A stretch of DNA of 64,000 nt from NCBI RefSeq assembly GCF_000003855.2, contig NW_003101682.1, positions 6,676,779 through 6,740,778 of the forward strand, given 5' to 3'. The translations under genes and the position numbers were made by a program. Under the pieces are notes generated by a model that did not search any database, had not been told where the DNA came from, and worked only from the letters and a program-made list of their open reading frames with translations. Of the stretch, positions 1-11,600 are shown piece after piece (position 1 is the stretch's first letter; every line of letters begins with the position of its first letter). Source of the DNA: Blastomyces gilchristii SLH14081. Its lineage: Eukaryota > Ascomycota > Eurotiomycetes > Onygenales > Ajellomycetaceae.

Positions 1-12
1 CTATGACATCTA

Positions 13-35
13 CCTGAGAACTTTTAGTTCTCAGG
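13..35 (-). other. Perfect stem-loop near the LINE 3' end
   Basis: CCTGAGAACT (13-22) pairs perfectly with AGTTCTCAGG (26-35) around a TTT loop. The same hairpin is unchanged in LINE copy 2 at 26712-26734, although the flanking sequence differs by transitions. It lies in the 3' untranslated region, about 80 bases before the A-rich tail. In some LINEs such stem-loops are recognised by the reverse transcriptase; that role is inferred here. Confidence 0.6.
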
Positions 36-343
36 GTTTTTCCTATGTCTGTAAAGTTAACTATTATACATTCATCAATTTCAGATATGCAAAATCAGAA
101 AATTCCAGCTCAGAATACAAAAACTGTTTACAAATTACAGTGTTTTAACATCTTTTGATACTTTGAAACCATTTGATAATATCATGACAAAGGAAAAGAG
201 AAAAAGAACACAGTCTCAAAGATAGACACATTAAATAGATAGATAGAAAGAAATTGAAAGAAAAAGATAAAGAAAAAGATAAAGTAAAGAGAGACTATAA
301 CAAAACAAATTATTAAAAGAGAGTGTATAGCTGTTTTAACAGA

Positions 344-3300
344 CTATATCTGATTGATTTCCTCCTCTTCATATTCAGATAATTCTGAATTTAGTCATTT
401 TCTTGTAGCTGCTTGGGATTCTGATAGAAAGTCTATTAAGTATTTAATTCCTGTCTCAGTTGAGAATAAGAATCTTATATTTAATTGATTTAAATCATAC
501 TTCTCTTTCAATCTGACTCTGAGACTATTGTATAATGCACAGTGCATTACAATATACTCAGAATTCTCATTTATATTGCAGAATGAGCATTCTATTAAGT
601 TAAATCTATCATCAAATCTTTGTATATAAGATTTGAAATAGCCATATCCTAGTTTCAGCTGTATTATAGATGAGAATATTTTCTTTTTACATTTAATTGA
701 ACAAGATTTCCACTGGGGTTTTGTTTCAAATCTTGAATAATGTATACTCTTCTTTTGTTTCTACCAGCTTTCATTCTACTTGTTTAAACAAGATTCTTTT
801 ATTTTTCTCTTTATAAAAGACCAGGACATAATTTTTTGAATAGATCTGCTTAATTCTGCACTCTTTTTTGCAGCTGAATCAGCCAATTCATTGTCATGAA
901 TATTCATATGAGCAGGAACTCAGTGCAGATGAATTATCAGCTTTGATATTCTTCTCTTTTGAATTTTCAAAATAGAGTTTAAGATCAGTTCAAGATTCAT
1001 TTGATCATTATGAATCTGACTATTTCTAAGTCTTTTTAAAGCAGCTTGACTATCAGAGAATATCCATGTCTCTTTCAAACAATTTCCTCTTTTATGAGAT
1101 TTTATTTCAATGAGTTTGAAAGCTTTCACTATTGCAAATAGTTCAGCATCAAAGACTTCATATTCAGAGCCTAGATTTCAGAAATCTGAGATAAAATTGA
1201 TATTATCTTCAGTATAAGCAATTCCTGCGCCTAATCTATTCAATTTCTCATTTTTTAAGTCATCTGAATAAATCAGAATAGAGTCTTTTATATTGATTGT
1301 AGAAATTCTCTTCAAATGCTGTTCATATTCTTTCTCTTTTAATAGTTCACTTATTTATAAGTCTATAAGAGATTCAAGCTTTTCTCTTCAGAGAGATAAC
1401 TTCTCATGATTAACTTTTTCAATATTTAAAGAAGAAAATTGATTTTTAATCAGAGAGTATAGTCTGTACAGTTAAGAAGGCATTTTCTTTGAAGAATTAT
1501 TTTCATTTCAATCAAGAAATCTATTTCAATTCAGTTCATTATCAGAGTTAATTAATGAAAATCAAGAAGAGACTCTTTCTCTGATTATATGATTTAAGCT
1601 CATCTTTACAACTCTCAGAGCATAGTTCATACAGGCCTTTTCAAATCTAATAGCAGAAGAAGGAATTGAAGCTTCAATTTTCATTACTTTAATAGAAGAT
1701 GATTTGAATACTCTCAGAATTCTTCTCAAGACTCTGTTTTGCAGACTTTGAAAGAGTTCAGTGAAATTCTCTTGATTATTTCATCAAACTTGAACTTCAT
1801 AATCAGCTACTGATGTAATACAGGCTATATATAACTGTCTCATAGTCTGGAAGGATAGACCTCTCTCTGTATTTGATAGTCTGATTATGTTATTCAATAG
1901 TCTTTCTGCCTTGATAGTTCTTTGTTGAATGTGATATTTAAAATTCAACTTAGAGTTTAATCATACTTCTAATCATTTGACATTTACACTGGGTTTAATC
2001 TCTCTATTTAAAAGAGTTAGAGATAGTCCTTTCTTATTGAATCTCAGAAAGAAGTGAATTAACTCAGTTTTATTCATATCAAATTAAATTTGATTGATAT
2101 CTACTCTAACAAAGGTTTTCTTTGCAGCTTCTTCAATTACTTTCAAATTCTCTTTGATAGTTTTTGAGCTGTAGACTAGATCAATATCATTCATATAACT
2201 CAGAGATCACACTATTCTCATATTTCTATTTTTAAATAGATATGCAGTGTATATTGCAAATAAAATGAGTGAAATTGAAGATTTCTGTGATACTTCTATT
2301 TTTATCTCAGTCTTGTCTTATTTCATTTCATCAAAGAAGAGTTGTATACTTCTTTTAGATATAAAACAGTTAACTCATTTTATTAGAGAAAGTGATAATT
2401 TTAATATCTTCACTGTCTGAATTAACTTTGACTTTGAAACATGATTAAATACTTCTTATATATCAATGAAAACTGCAGTTGAGACCAGATTCTCATGCTT
2501 TGTTATTTGAATATCATGAACAACTGAGAGAATAGTGTCAATTGCAGAACACTGTTTTCTATCTCTCATTTATTCACTAAATAAAAGAGAATCATCTATA
2601 GAGCTTATAAAAGATAGTTGAGTAGCTATTATCTTTTCTAAAACCTTTTCTAGACAGTTCAATAGAGATATTACTCTATATGACTTAGAAATTGAAGTTT
2701 TTCTATTAGGTTTTACAAGAATCACTTCAGTGGCTTCTCTCCAGCATTCAGAATGATATTCATTTTTCAAGAGATTGAAAAAGAGCTCAAAATATTCATT
2801 CTTTAAGTAGGAATATGTATTCTGAATTATCAAGTGATTAATTGAATCAGAACCTGCAGCAGTTTTAACAGAACTTGAGAAGATAGCTGACTCTAATTCA
2901 TCTTGTGTAAGATCAGGCTATTTCCAGTCATTTTTATCAATGTAGTTAAGAAGTGATATATTCTCTTTCTCTGAATCTGAATCTGAATCTGGTGAGTTCT
3001 GAAAGAGAATTCTTATAAAAGCTTAACATTTTTCCTCAAAAGAGTTTGCTGTATATAATTCATTCTGAAACTTATATTCTAAGACTGGAAGTTTTGCTAC
3101 ACTTCTTATTTTAGTATAGTTAAAAGCTTTAAAAACTTCCTTTTCTCATGCTTCTTCAAGAAATTTATTTCAGCAGTCTGTTTTAGCTCTTTTAATATCT
3201 GAAAAATATTCATTTCTGACAGCTTTGAACTCTTTATCAGATATTATATCATTCTTTCAATCTCTTCTAGCAGTAGCTAATTCTTTTCTTTTAGATGAGA

Positions 3301-4306
3301 TATTCTTATTTCATCAAGATTTTGAATACTCAGAAGATTTTCTCTTTGAAATATTATCTCTAACACTTGTTAGAATAATAGATGTAATAAGCTTCACTCT
3401 ATTCTCAAGCATTTCATTTGAGATATCTTGATCAGAATTTCAATATAGCTCATTCTGTCTTTCAGATTTTAACAGTTTTATACTTTCTTCAACTGCTTTT
3501 CAATCAGCTTTTTCAAAGTTATACTGATTAGAGAGAAGAGGATTTTCACTCATTTGTTTTTCACTCAGTTTAATATCAAATTGAATAATCTCATGATCTG
3601 ATTCTGATGTCTTATTTGAATCAATAAACCAGTTTATAAGTCTTCTTTTCATTAGATTTTGTGATATGAAGATTAGATCTATAATAGACTTCTATTTCAT
3701 GTCTTTTCTAAAGAATGTTTGTTGATCAGACTTATTAACCAAATCTATTAAATGCTCAAAGATTCATTTAATCAGATTATCAGCTCTCACTGCTCTCTTA
3801 CATTCTGAATTTCATCAGAGATGATGTGCATTAAAGTCTTCTACAATTATAGAGTTTCTTGATGAAGTTATATTCAGAAATCCTCTATTAATTATTCAGA
3901 TATTGTTATATTTCTTCAATGACTTTTCATTATAGATATTTATAAGCTATATAGTATTAAACTCATTTTCTTTATCTATAATATCACTCATCAGAATATC
4001 AGGGTCAGACATGATATCAAATCTTAGATTAAATTGATATCTTGATCTCTTTCTTTCATAGATCACTACTCTTGACTTTATCTCAGACTTTTGAGATAAA
4101 AAGCAGTAGTAGCTTGAATGAGAAATGACATATTTTTACTCAGTATCAAAATTCGGCTTCTGAAGCAGTATAAAATCAACTTTTTATTCAAATGTAATTT
4201 AAAGACAAGAATAAATATAATTTAAGTTTCTATTCACATTATTTTGAATAAATGTGATTTTTGAAGAGTTTTTAAACTTTTTTTGTTATTTTTGTTGTAT
4301 ACTCAT
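344..4306 (-). pseudogene. LINE ORF2 pseudogene: endonuclease / reverse transcriptase / RNase H
   Basis: The reading frame starts at the ATG at 4304-4306 (MSIQQK) and can be followed to a TAG at 344-346, broken by many TGA and TAG codons. An AP-type endonuclease comes first: a DFNAHH motif near 3830, and an S-D-H motif near 3600 typical of the domain end. The reverse transcriptase follows, with a clear YRVISLLNCLEKVLEKII block within 2570-2833. Its catalytic box reads YMND (2186-2197) where YxDD is expected. RNase H is visible within 920-1129 around the motif IFSDSQAALK. A terminal C-x2-C...H-x3-C motif with CSFCNINENSEYIVMHC lies near 570. The frame is non-functional. Length and domain order fit Tad-type ORF2. 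Confidence 0.85.
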
Positions 4307-4389
4307 ACTAAAAGAGAGTAGAGTAGAATCTAATCACTATCATTAGATAGTAGATTATAACTGTTCTGAAAAGTAGAAATCTGAACTAC

Positions 4390-5949
4390 TTACATTATAT
4401 CTAGTTTATCATCAGAGTCATTTCTCAATTCTCTAATCTTAACAGAAGTTTGAGGATTCAAATTCTGTTTACATTTAGCTGAAGAATTGAAGTTTGAAGA
4501 CTTAGACAGTTGAGAGTTTCTTCTTTTTAAGCTTACAGTTATGAGTTTACTGACTTGACTATTCTCTTCAGTTCTAGATTTACTCTGAGCTTCATCTTTT
4601 CTCCAGTTCTTTTGAGTTCTTGAAGTAAACATACATTCTTTTGAGCTAGATGCATGTGTTTCTTTGTAATTAGAGCATTTAAGTAGAGTGTGTTGACATA
4701 TTTCATCTCTTTTTAAGCATGTTTCACATTTATACTCACTAGTTTTATGATCTCTGGCACAGAATGCACATTTTAAGTCTCTGAAATAGAAGATTGCAAA
4801 GTATTCATATCTTTGACAGTTTGAACACTGTGTTTGAGCTTTGAGATTCATTCTTCAGTCTTTGTATTCATGAACTCTCATTTTCAAACCTGCTACTCTT
4901 ACTTCAGAGATCTTTGACTGTTTCATTGTCTTTATATATATTAGAACAGAGGCATTTCTTCTGCTTTATCTGAACTCAATTGAATTTAGTTATACAGGCT
5001 TCTTTCTCAGTTGAATAGAGTTGTATTCTTCTAATTCATTTTTGAGAAGTAGCATTCCTTCTTCACAGTCAAAAATTTCAACTGAAATATTATAAAGAAT
5101 GAATTTGTTTCACTTTTCATCTCTTTCAGATAGAATTATTGTGTTTAATAAAGATTCTACTGCTGATTTTCAGAGATTCTTATTCTGAATAAGGAATTCA
5201 GCACTGAATTCAGGCATTGTAGTCAGAATGATGAAGTTTTCAAAGAAGAATAACTCAATTGAAGCTATAACTGATTTTTGAACTTTAATATCAGTTATTA
5301 ACTGAGAAAAGAACTGCTGATTGATTTCATTTCTAATTCTGAAAATGAGGTTTGAGTTTAGCTTATTTCTCTGCAATATATTCTGATTTGAGACTTTGAG
5401 AATAAGTCTTCTATTTCTGGAGATTTGAAGATTTTTCTCTTTTTACATTTTTTTCTTCACTCTTCTATCACTAGAAGTATGAGCAGTATTCTTCTCAGTT
5501 TTCTCAGAATTTTGAGCAGGTTTTGAGATAGCAGGTTTAGAGACAGCAGGTTTAGAGGCAGTAGATTCAGCTGCTTGAGCATATGTTTTCTTCTGATTTA
5601 AAGAAGAAGAAGAAGAAGAAGTAGAAAAGAAAGAAGAGCAAACTGAAGAGTCAGTAATTATATTAGAAATTTTCAAAGTTTTTTGAACTGTGTTTAAAAT
5701 TCCAAGTTTGAACTTGATCACTTTCTATAGTTGTCTAGTCTGAGTATGAAGAATTAACAGAACTTCTTTATTCATCTCACTCAGACACTGCTTTTCAAGA
5801 ATTTTACTTGCTTCTTCAAGTTTCTATATTTTAAGAACTTATTATTTCTCTATTTCTTCTTTCTTTCTTCTCTTCAGAATTTCAATCTCAGGAATAGCAT
5901 TTGAGAAAGCATCTTTTTCCACATGAACTGAGTGTACTTTTGAACTTAT
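4390..5949 (-). pseudogene. LINE ORF1 (gag-like, CCHC zinc knuckles) pseudogene
   Basis: This is the nucleic-acid-binding ORF1 of the LINE. Copy 2 retains an ATG (32604-32606); here the same codon is ATA (5947-5949), a G-to-A loss of the start. The N-terminal part is charged and coiled-coil-like, followed by a Ser-rich and Lys/Pro-rich linker with repeats of SKPA (about 5500-5570). The C-terminal part at 4390-4851 is still open for 153 codons and holds paired Cys/His knuckles: CSNCQ, CAFCARDHKTSEYKC and CETC...CQH...KC. The TAA at 4390 may itself be a mutation, because copy 2 reads CAA there and continues. Several upstream stops make it a pseudogene. Confidence 0.8.
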
Positions 5950-7636
5950 TGTTCTTACTCAATGAAAAGTTGATCAGACTAATTCAATTGAGATATTTAT
6001 TAAACTCTTTTGAATTGAAAAGTTGGTCAGACTGTTTCAATTAAGAGGTTTCTAAGTCTGTTTTCAATTGAAAAGTTGATCAGACTATTTCAAAAGAAGA
6101 ATAGCAGACTTTTATGTATAAAATACCTGATTTTTTTCACTCTAGTTCAGTAACTAGGTTAGATTTTTAAAGAGAATTTAATAAACTAAAATTGATTTTT
6201 AAGATAAATCAATAAAATCTTTACAATCTCTTTCTTGAGATACAGTGAGGAAAAGTATGATATCAATTGATAGTAAGTCAGATAATATGACAGTTTTTGA
6301 GAGAAAAACTGACAAAAAATAAATCAATTTTTTGCAGAGAAATTGATTAAAACTATTCAATTTTATTATAAATTATTCAATTCTTCTCACACAACAAGTG
6401 TGCAACTCAAATCAGTTAATAAAGAGTGTAAAAAAGAATTAAGTATTAATGAAAGCTCTTCAGTCACTGAAAAAGTAATTCTTACTTAAAAGAATATAAA
6501 ATTATGACAGAAAATAACTCTGTTTTTAATTCTTTATAAGAATATTGTGTAAAACTCAGAGAAAAACACCTTATTTTTTCAAGAGAAGTAAAAAACTATT
6601 TCTAAGATCTTTTTTTTTTTTGCATTAACTGCTGCAGAAGAATGAGATAGAAACTGCTAAGATATGCACTACTGTATACTCTCTATCAAGACTTTCTCTC
6701 TTCAGAGTCTTGATATTATAGAGAATATAAGTCTGTTTCTATATGATAATGTAAATATTGTCAGCAGAATGTAGAGAAACTGGTTATTTATATCTCAAAA
6801 TAGAAGACTTTGTCAATGATTATATCAATATAGAGTTAATTCTTAAATTCAATAGAAATCTAGTGTTGCTGTTCTCAATCTCTTGCAGAATCTATTGAAT
6901 ATTGAGATATTAAAACTAGATTTAATATATCTCACTGTGCAGGGATTAAAGGCTCAGTCAGACCTTGAAATATACTGATTTTATAGTTGTTGATGTGCTG
7001 TTGACTTGTTATTCACTGATTATGTATTGAATGCTGTTGCTGAGGTATCTTTTTGTATCATTCTGCTGGGGATGAGCCAGATTGAGAGGGGTAGTACAAG
7101 GGTGAGACTTGGTGTTGAAGTCTAGGTACACTGGCGACGGACCATGGAGGTTACACTTCAGAAGAGTCTGTTGATTATGTGCTTGATATTATCACTGAGG
7201 TATCTTTTTGTATTTTTCTGCCGGGGATGGGCCAGATTGGGAAGGGCGGTACGAGGGTGAGACTTGGCGTTGGTGTTTTGGAACATCAAAGATGGACAGG
7301 GTTTTCGCGGAGGTCGCTCCTCGGATATCTCCACAACTACAGGTCGGGGATCTTCCAAAATCGAGAAGATTGGTGCATATGGCTAGGTCACTTCACCTTA
7401 CAATTTGTATGGCACTCTGGCCCGGGGTTGTGGTGTGGTAGGGGAGAACAGGGGATAATCCCACACAGGAGCTTCGAACAACGTCCGGTTCACGTTTGGC
7501 TGGATAACTCCACCACCACACAGGGTATGCGGTCGGCGATGGGGTCAGAATGCTCGTATGATCGAGGGCTTTTCGATGGATCTATCGGCGGGTTCTTATT
7601 CGAAAAATCGAGCGAGTTCGTGGTGGAGCGGTTGGA
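5950..7636 (-). promoter_or_regulatory. LINE 5' untranslated leader with CpG-rich 5' block
   Basis: This is the roughly 1.7-kb stretch between the LINE 5' end (7636) and ORF1. The distal part (about 7196-7636) is GC-rich and keeps many CpG, CC and GG dinucleotides, while the rest is AT-rich and mutated. The same bipartite leader is in copy 2, and the target duplication there proves the GC-rich block belongs to the LINE. Its position and composition suggest an internal promoter; that is inference. Confidence 0.6.
7015..7340 (-). repeat. 155-bp tandem units in the LINE 5' leader
   Basis: The string beginning TGAGGTATCTTTTTGTAT occurs at about 7041 and again at about 7196, followed in each case by a CTGCYGGGGATGRGCCAGAT-type sequence. 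The offset is 155 bases. Copy 2 shows the same 155-base offset (33672 and 33827). The ORF1-proximal unit is more mutated than the distal one. Tandem 5' monomers are known for LINE promoters in other organisms. Confidence 0.65.
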
Positions 7637-8365
7637 TTCACATGCTTTTATTTATAAATGAAACTTCTGTTTCATATGATTCTTCAATCATTCATTGATA
7701 TATCAATCTTGATTGATTAGTAAATTAATGATATCTTCATCTACACTCAGTTTCACAAGCATTTTCATTCTTTATAATGAGTAGAGAGTGAGATTAAAAG
7801 CATTAAAATATATAAGAGTATCTAAGTATTCTTTTAATACTTTTGTATTTAATTCTGTAGATGTTGAAATTGCATGAGTTTCTTATTAAGATAATCATTG
7901 AATCTCTTTATATTGATGTTGTTGAGTTGTATATCTATCAGCTATTTATTGTTATTATAGTTTCAACATTGCTCAGAGTCACTGTGATACTGTATCTATG
8001 CTCATATTTAAGAGTTCTCTCATGTTATTATTAGATATGATTATATTAATTATTAGATATATGATATCTGTGATATCAGAAGAAGTCTAATTATATGAAT
8101 ATCTTATATATCTGTGTCAGAACTCTCAGATCTTTCACTGACATTCTCTTTGTAAAATCTTATTCTCTTCACAAGATCTTATTACAGAGTCAGAGTGACT
8201 GATAAGTAAGCTTCTATCTGAAGACTTAGTGTCTGCTTAACTGATTGAGACTCAGTATCTGCTTAACTGTTTAACTGTTTCTCTATTTCTTACACATTAT
8301 TATATATTCAGCTATCTTGATGAGTAATCATTTCTAATGAGAAGATAATGAATGTTTTTCAAGTG
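7637..8365 (-). mobile_element. Gypsy G1, minus-strand 5' internal fragment (leader and gag part)
   Basis: This segment matches 25608-26307, the 5' internal region of the complete minus-strand G1. It runs from the LINE 1 insertion point to the LTR at 8366. The rest of the element presumably continues to the left of the LINE, outside the window. No coding frame remains open. It is also the inverted partner of 8645-9360 (see findings). Confidence 0.75.
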
Positions 8366-8644
8366 TAAGAGATCTACACTGAATAGATCAGTATAATATA
8401 TAGATCTTATATAATAAAGTGAAAAACATTAAAGAAGAAAAGAAAAGAGAGAAAGTGCAGAAATCAGTGATCAGAATGAATATTTATACATGTATGTGAT
8501 AATGTACACAGTGAAGCTTCAGAGCAGAAGAATAAAAATTTTGTAGATTTTTAGCTGAGAATCAGTGACTGAGAATTAAAGTGATAGAAATCTGTGAAGT
8601 GTAATGAAATAGTCTATATGATTAATCAGGCACAGCCTGCCACA
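8366..8644 (-). repeat. G1 LTR (279 bp), minus orientation
   Basis: On the plus strand it runs from TGTAAGAG to GCCACA, the same ends as the LTRs at 20895-21203 and 26308-26616; the TG...CA ends are kept. It serves as the 5' LTR of the minus-strand fragment on its left and directly abuts the plus-strand G1 internal region on its right. Confidence 0.8.
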
Positions 8645-11600
8645 ATGTTTATTATCTTCTTATTAGAAATGATTACTTATTGAGAAGATATCAGAACATG
8701 TAACAATGTATAAGAAATAGAAAAATAATCAATCAGTTAAGTGAACACTGAGTTCTCAGATAGAAGCTTGCTCATCAGTCACTCTGACTCTGTAACAAGA
8801 TCTTATAAAGAGAATATCAGTGAAAGACCTGAAAGTTCTGACACTCTAGATGTATAAGATATTCATACAATTACACTTCTTCAGATTTCACAGATATCAC
8901 ATATCTGATAAACAACATATCTACTGATAACATAGAAGAAGTCTTGAATATAAGCATAGATATAGTATCACAATAACTCTGAGTAATATTGAAATTACAA
9001 CAGCAATAGATAGCTGATATGCATGTAACTTAACAATATTAATATAAGAAAATTCAATGATTATCTCAACTAGAAATCTCTGTACAAGCAATTTCAACAC
9101 TGACTGAATCAGATATAAATATAAAAGCACTGAGAAAACATTTAAATACTTCTGTATATTTTAATACTTCTGATCTCACTCTCTATCTATCATGAAGATT
9201 GAAAATACTTGTGAAACTAAGTGTACATGAAGATGTCATCAGTTTGTTAACTAATCAAAGTTAATATATCAATGATCAATTGAAGGATTGCATGAGACAG
9301 AAGTTTCATTCATGAATAAAAGCATGTGAATCAGTGTTATATATATCTGACAATATTATCAAATATCTTGATATTCTGTTCTGAGACACTGCTATACAAC
9401 AGAAGATATTAGATTAATTACAGAGTGTTTAACAGAGAAATACTTCTCTTATAACATTCATTTCTGATTTCAACATCAAGATTCTAGAAGCAGATGATCA
9501 ATCTTAAGAGAATAGAATGAAGATTAGCATGCTTAAGAAGACACTAACTTTCAAACTTCTACAGACTCTTATAAGTGTAGATGAAGACCAGACTTATAAA
9601 GATTTCTGCATATAACTTTGAATATTGAATGACTCTCTTATCAAGCTTAAGAGTATACAGAACAGTAGCAGAAGATATTACATCTCAGTCACTTATATAT
9701 CTGTACTGAAGAATAACAATACAGATGCTATGAATTAAATGAACTTAAATATCTATATATAAACAAGGGTTTTCACTGTCTGAACAGGCTTCTGAGTCTC
9801 TGAGATTGCTCTCAAAGAAGTCACTGATTAATATCAATGAGAGATATGTATCAATTGTAATTAATCAGAATACATTGCTTTCAACTGCTGATTGATCTAT
9901 ATACCGCCTCACTTAAGAGAAAGATCAGTATCTTCTCATTCAAAGAATGAATCAGTGCCTGTCTGTGTCAATTACATTGTATTGAAGAAAGATTTGAAAG
10001 ATAACTATGAAGATGTTGTGATAAAACAGGGAAAAGATTAGCTTCTGTTCAAATTTATAAATAGAAGCTTGAAGAGATCAGATGACAATGATTTAAAGAG
10101 AAAATAATAATAAATGCAATTCTTGTATCTACTGTGATCAATAACATGTACAATATGAAAGTCATGATAGACAGCAGTCTATGTCATTATACAATGATTA
10201 AATCTTCAGTTATAAGATATTATAACCTTCAGTGTATTCTCTTATCAAAACCTCAACTACTTACAGAATTTGATGACTTAAAAGATGTTTGCATTTATTA
10301 CATGATAAAGCTAAACATAGATGTCAGAAGACATCAATGTGAAGAAGTCTATATATATAAAGTTAATAATCTTGATTATAATTTTATATTAGAACTTATC
10401 TCACTATCTGAATAAGATGTCTTATTAAATACTTGAAATAGAAGCTTAATATTTTCTAATAATAATAGAATTCATGAAGATGATATTCATAAGACTATGA
10501 ATCTGACACAGATCTCTGTCAATATTCATGAAATACTCTGAAAAAGAACTCACTGATAGAATTACTGACAAGATCACTGATAGTAGAATTATATAACAAT
10601 CTACTTCATCAGTCTGACTGATATTAAAAAAGCTCTAGAGAAGTTATTCTGTGTTATTATAACAGATTCTTGTACAAAACTCTCTTAATAATATCATGAA
10701 TATCTATATATTTTCTGATAAGATAATAATGTTATAAATCTATCTCTCTTATAAGATTCAGAAGTGAATCACAGTATCAAGTTGAAAAAGAAGAATAATA
10801 AAGACTCTGAATTATTATAAGACTCTCTTTATAATATATTCTGAGATGAACTTCTTCTTCTTCAGAAGACACTCAATGATCTGTTGAATAAAGAATTTAT
10901 ATATATTAGTAACTTCTCTATCACAGCTTCTATTTACTTTGCAAAGAAATCAGATAAAGAACTCTGATTCTGTGTAAACTATCAAGATCTGAATAGATTG
11001 ATAAAGAAAGATTGTTATTTCTTATCTCTCATCAATGAAACTCTAGTATATATCAGATGAGCTTAATAGTTTACAAAGCTAGATATCATTATCATGTTTC
11101 ATAAGATTTGTATTGCTGAAGAAGATGAATGACTTACAGTATTCTGAACATGTTATAATCTCTTTGAATGAGTAGTCACACTTTTTGAACTGACTAATAC
11201 TCTCAGTATATTTCAGAAGTATATCAACTGAGTACTCTGAGATTTTCTTAATAAGTTTGTATCTGTATATTCAGATAACATTCTCATCTTTATCAATAAA
11301 TTCAGAAAGAAATATTAAGAATATGTACAGAGAGTATTATAATAATTATAAGAAGTAGAACTATCAATAGATATTAATAAGTATGATTTCAAAGTTAAGA
11401 GTATAAAATATCTTAATTTTATCATAGAAGCTGATAAGAGAATTTGAATGAATTCTGAGAAGATCTCTATCATTCTCAAATAAGAAGCTTCACATACTGT
11501 GAAAGATATATAAAGCTTTATTAAATTTACTAACTTCTATCAGTGATTTATACAACACTTCTCAGATATCATGAGATCACTTACAGAACTTATCAAGAAG

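Larger units (their letters stand above)
1..7636 (-). mobile_element. Tad-like LINE (non-LTR retrotransposon), copy 1, 3' end cut by window
   Basis: This is a mutated non-LTR retrotransposon on the minus strand. In element order it has a 5' leader with a CpG-rich block, ORF1 with Cys/His knuckles, and ORF2 with endonuclease, reverse transcriptase, RNase H and a C-terminal Cys/His motif. It aligns along its length with a second copy at 26657-34274; position 1 here matches 26699 there, so about 43 bases of 3' end lie outside the window. Its 5' end abuts sequence at 7637 that is continuous with a Gypsy element elsewhere (compare 25608 onward), so the LINE inserted into G1. Both ORFs carry many stops, mainly TGA, so it is inactive. 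The Tad-like call rests on domain order and the RNase H domain; no database comparison was possible. Confidence 0.88.

Noticed and set aside
7179..7661. 160-codon plus-strand frame in the LINE 5' block, also open in copy 2 (33795-34283)
   Set aside because: It lies antisense in the LINE leader in GC-rich, unmutated sequence where several frames are open at once; no domain is recognisable and its end differs between copies because it runs past the LINE edge.
10880..11460. Possible alternative genetic code with TGA as Trp
   Set aside because: TGA occurs at conserved Arg positions as well as Trp positions in the RT, and D-to-N and C-to-Y changes accompany it. That is mutation, not codon reassignment.
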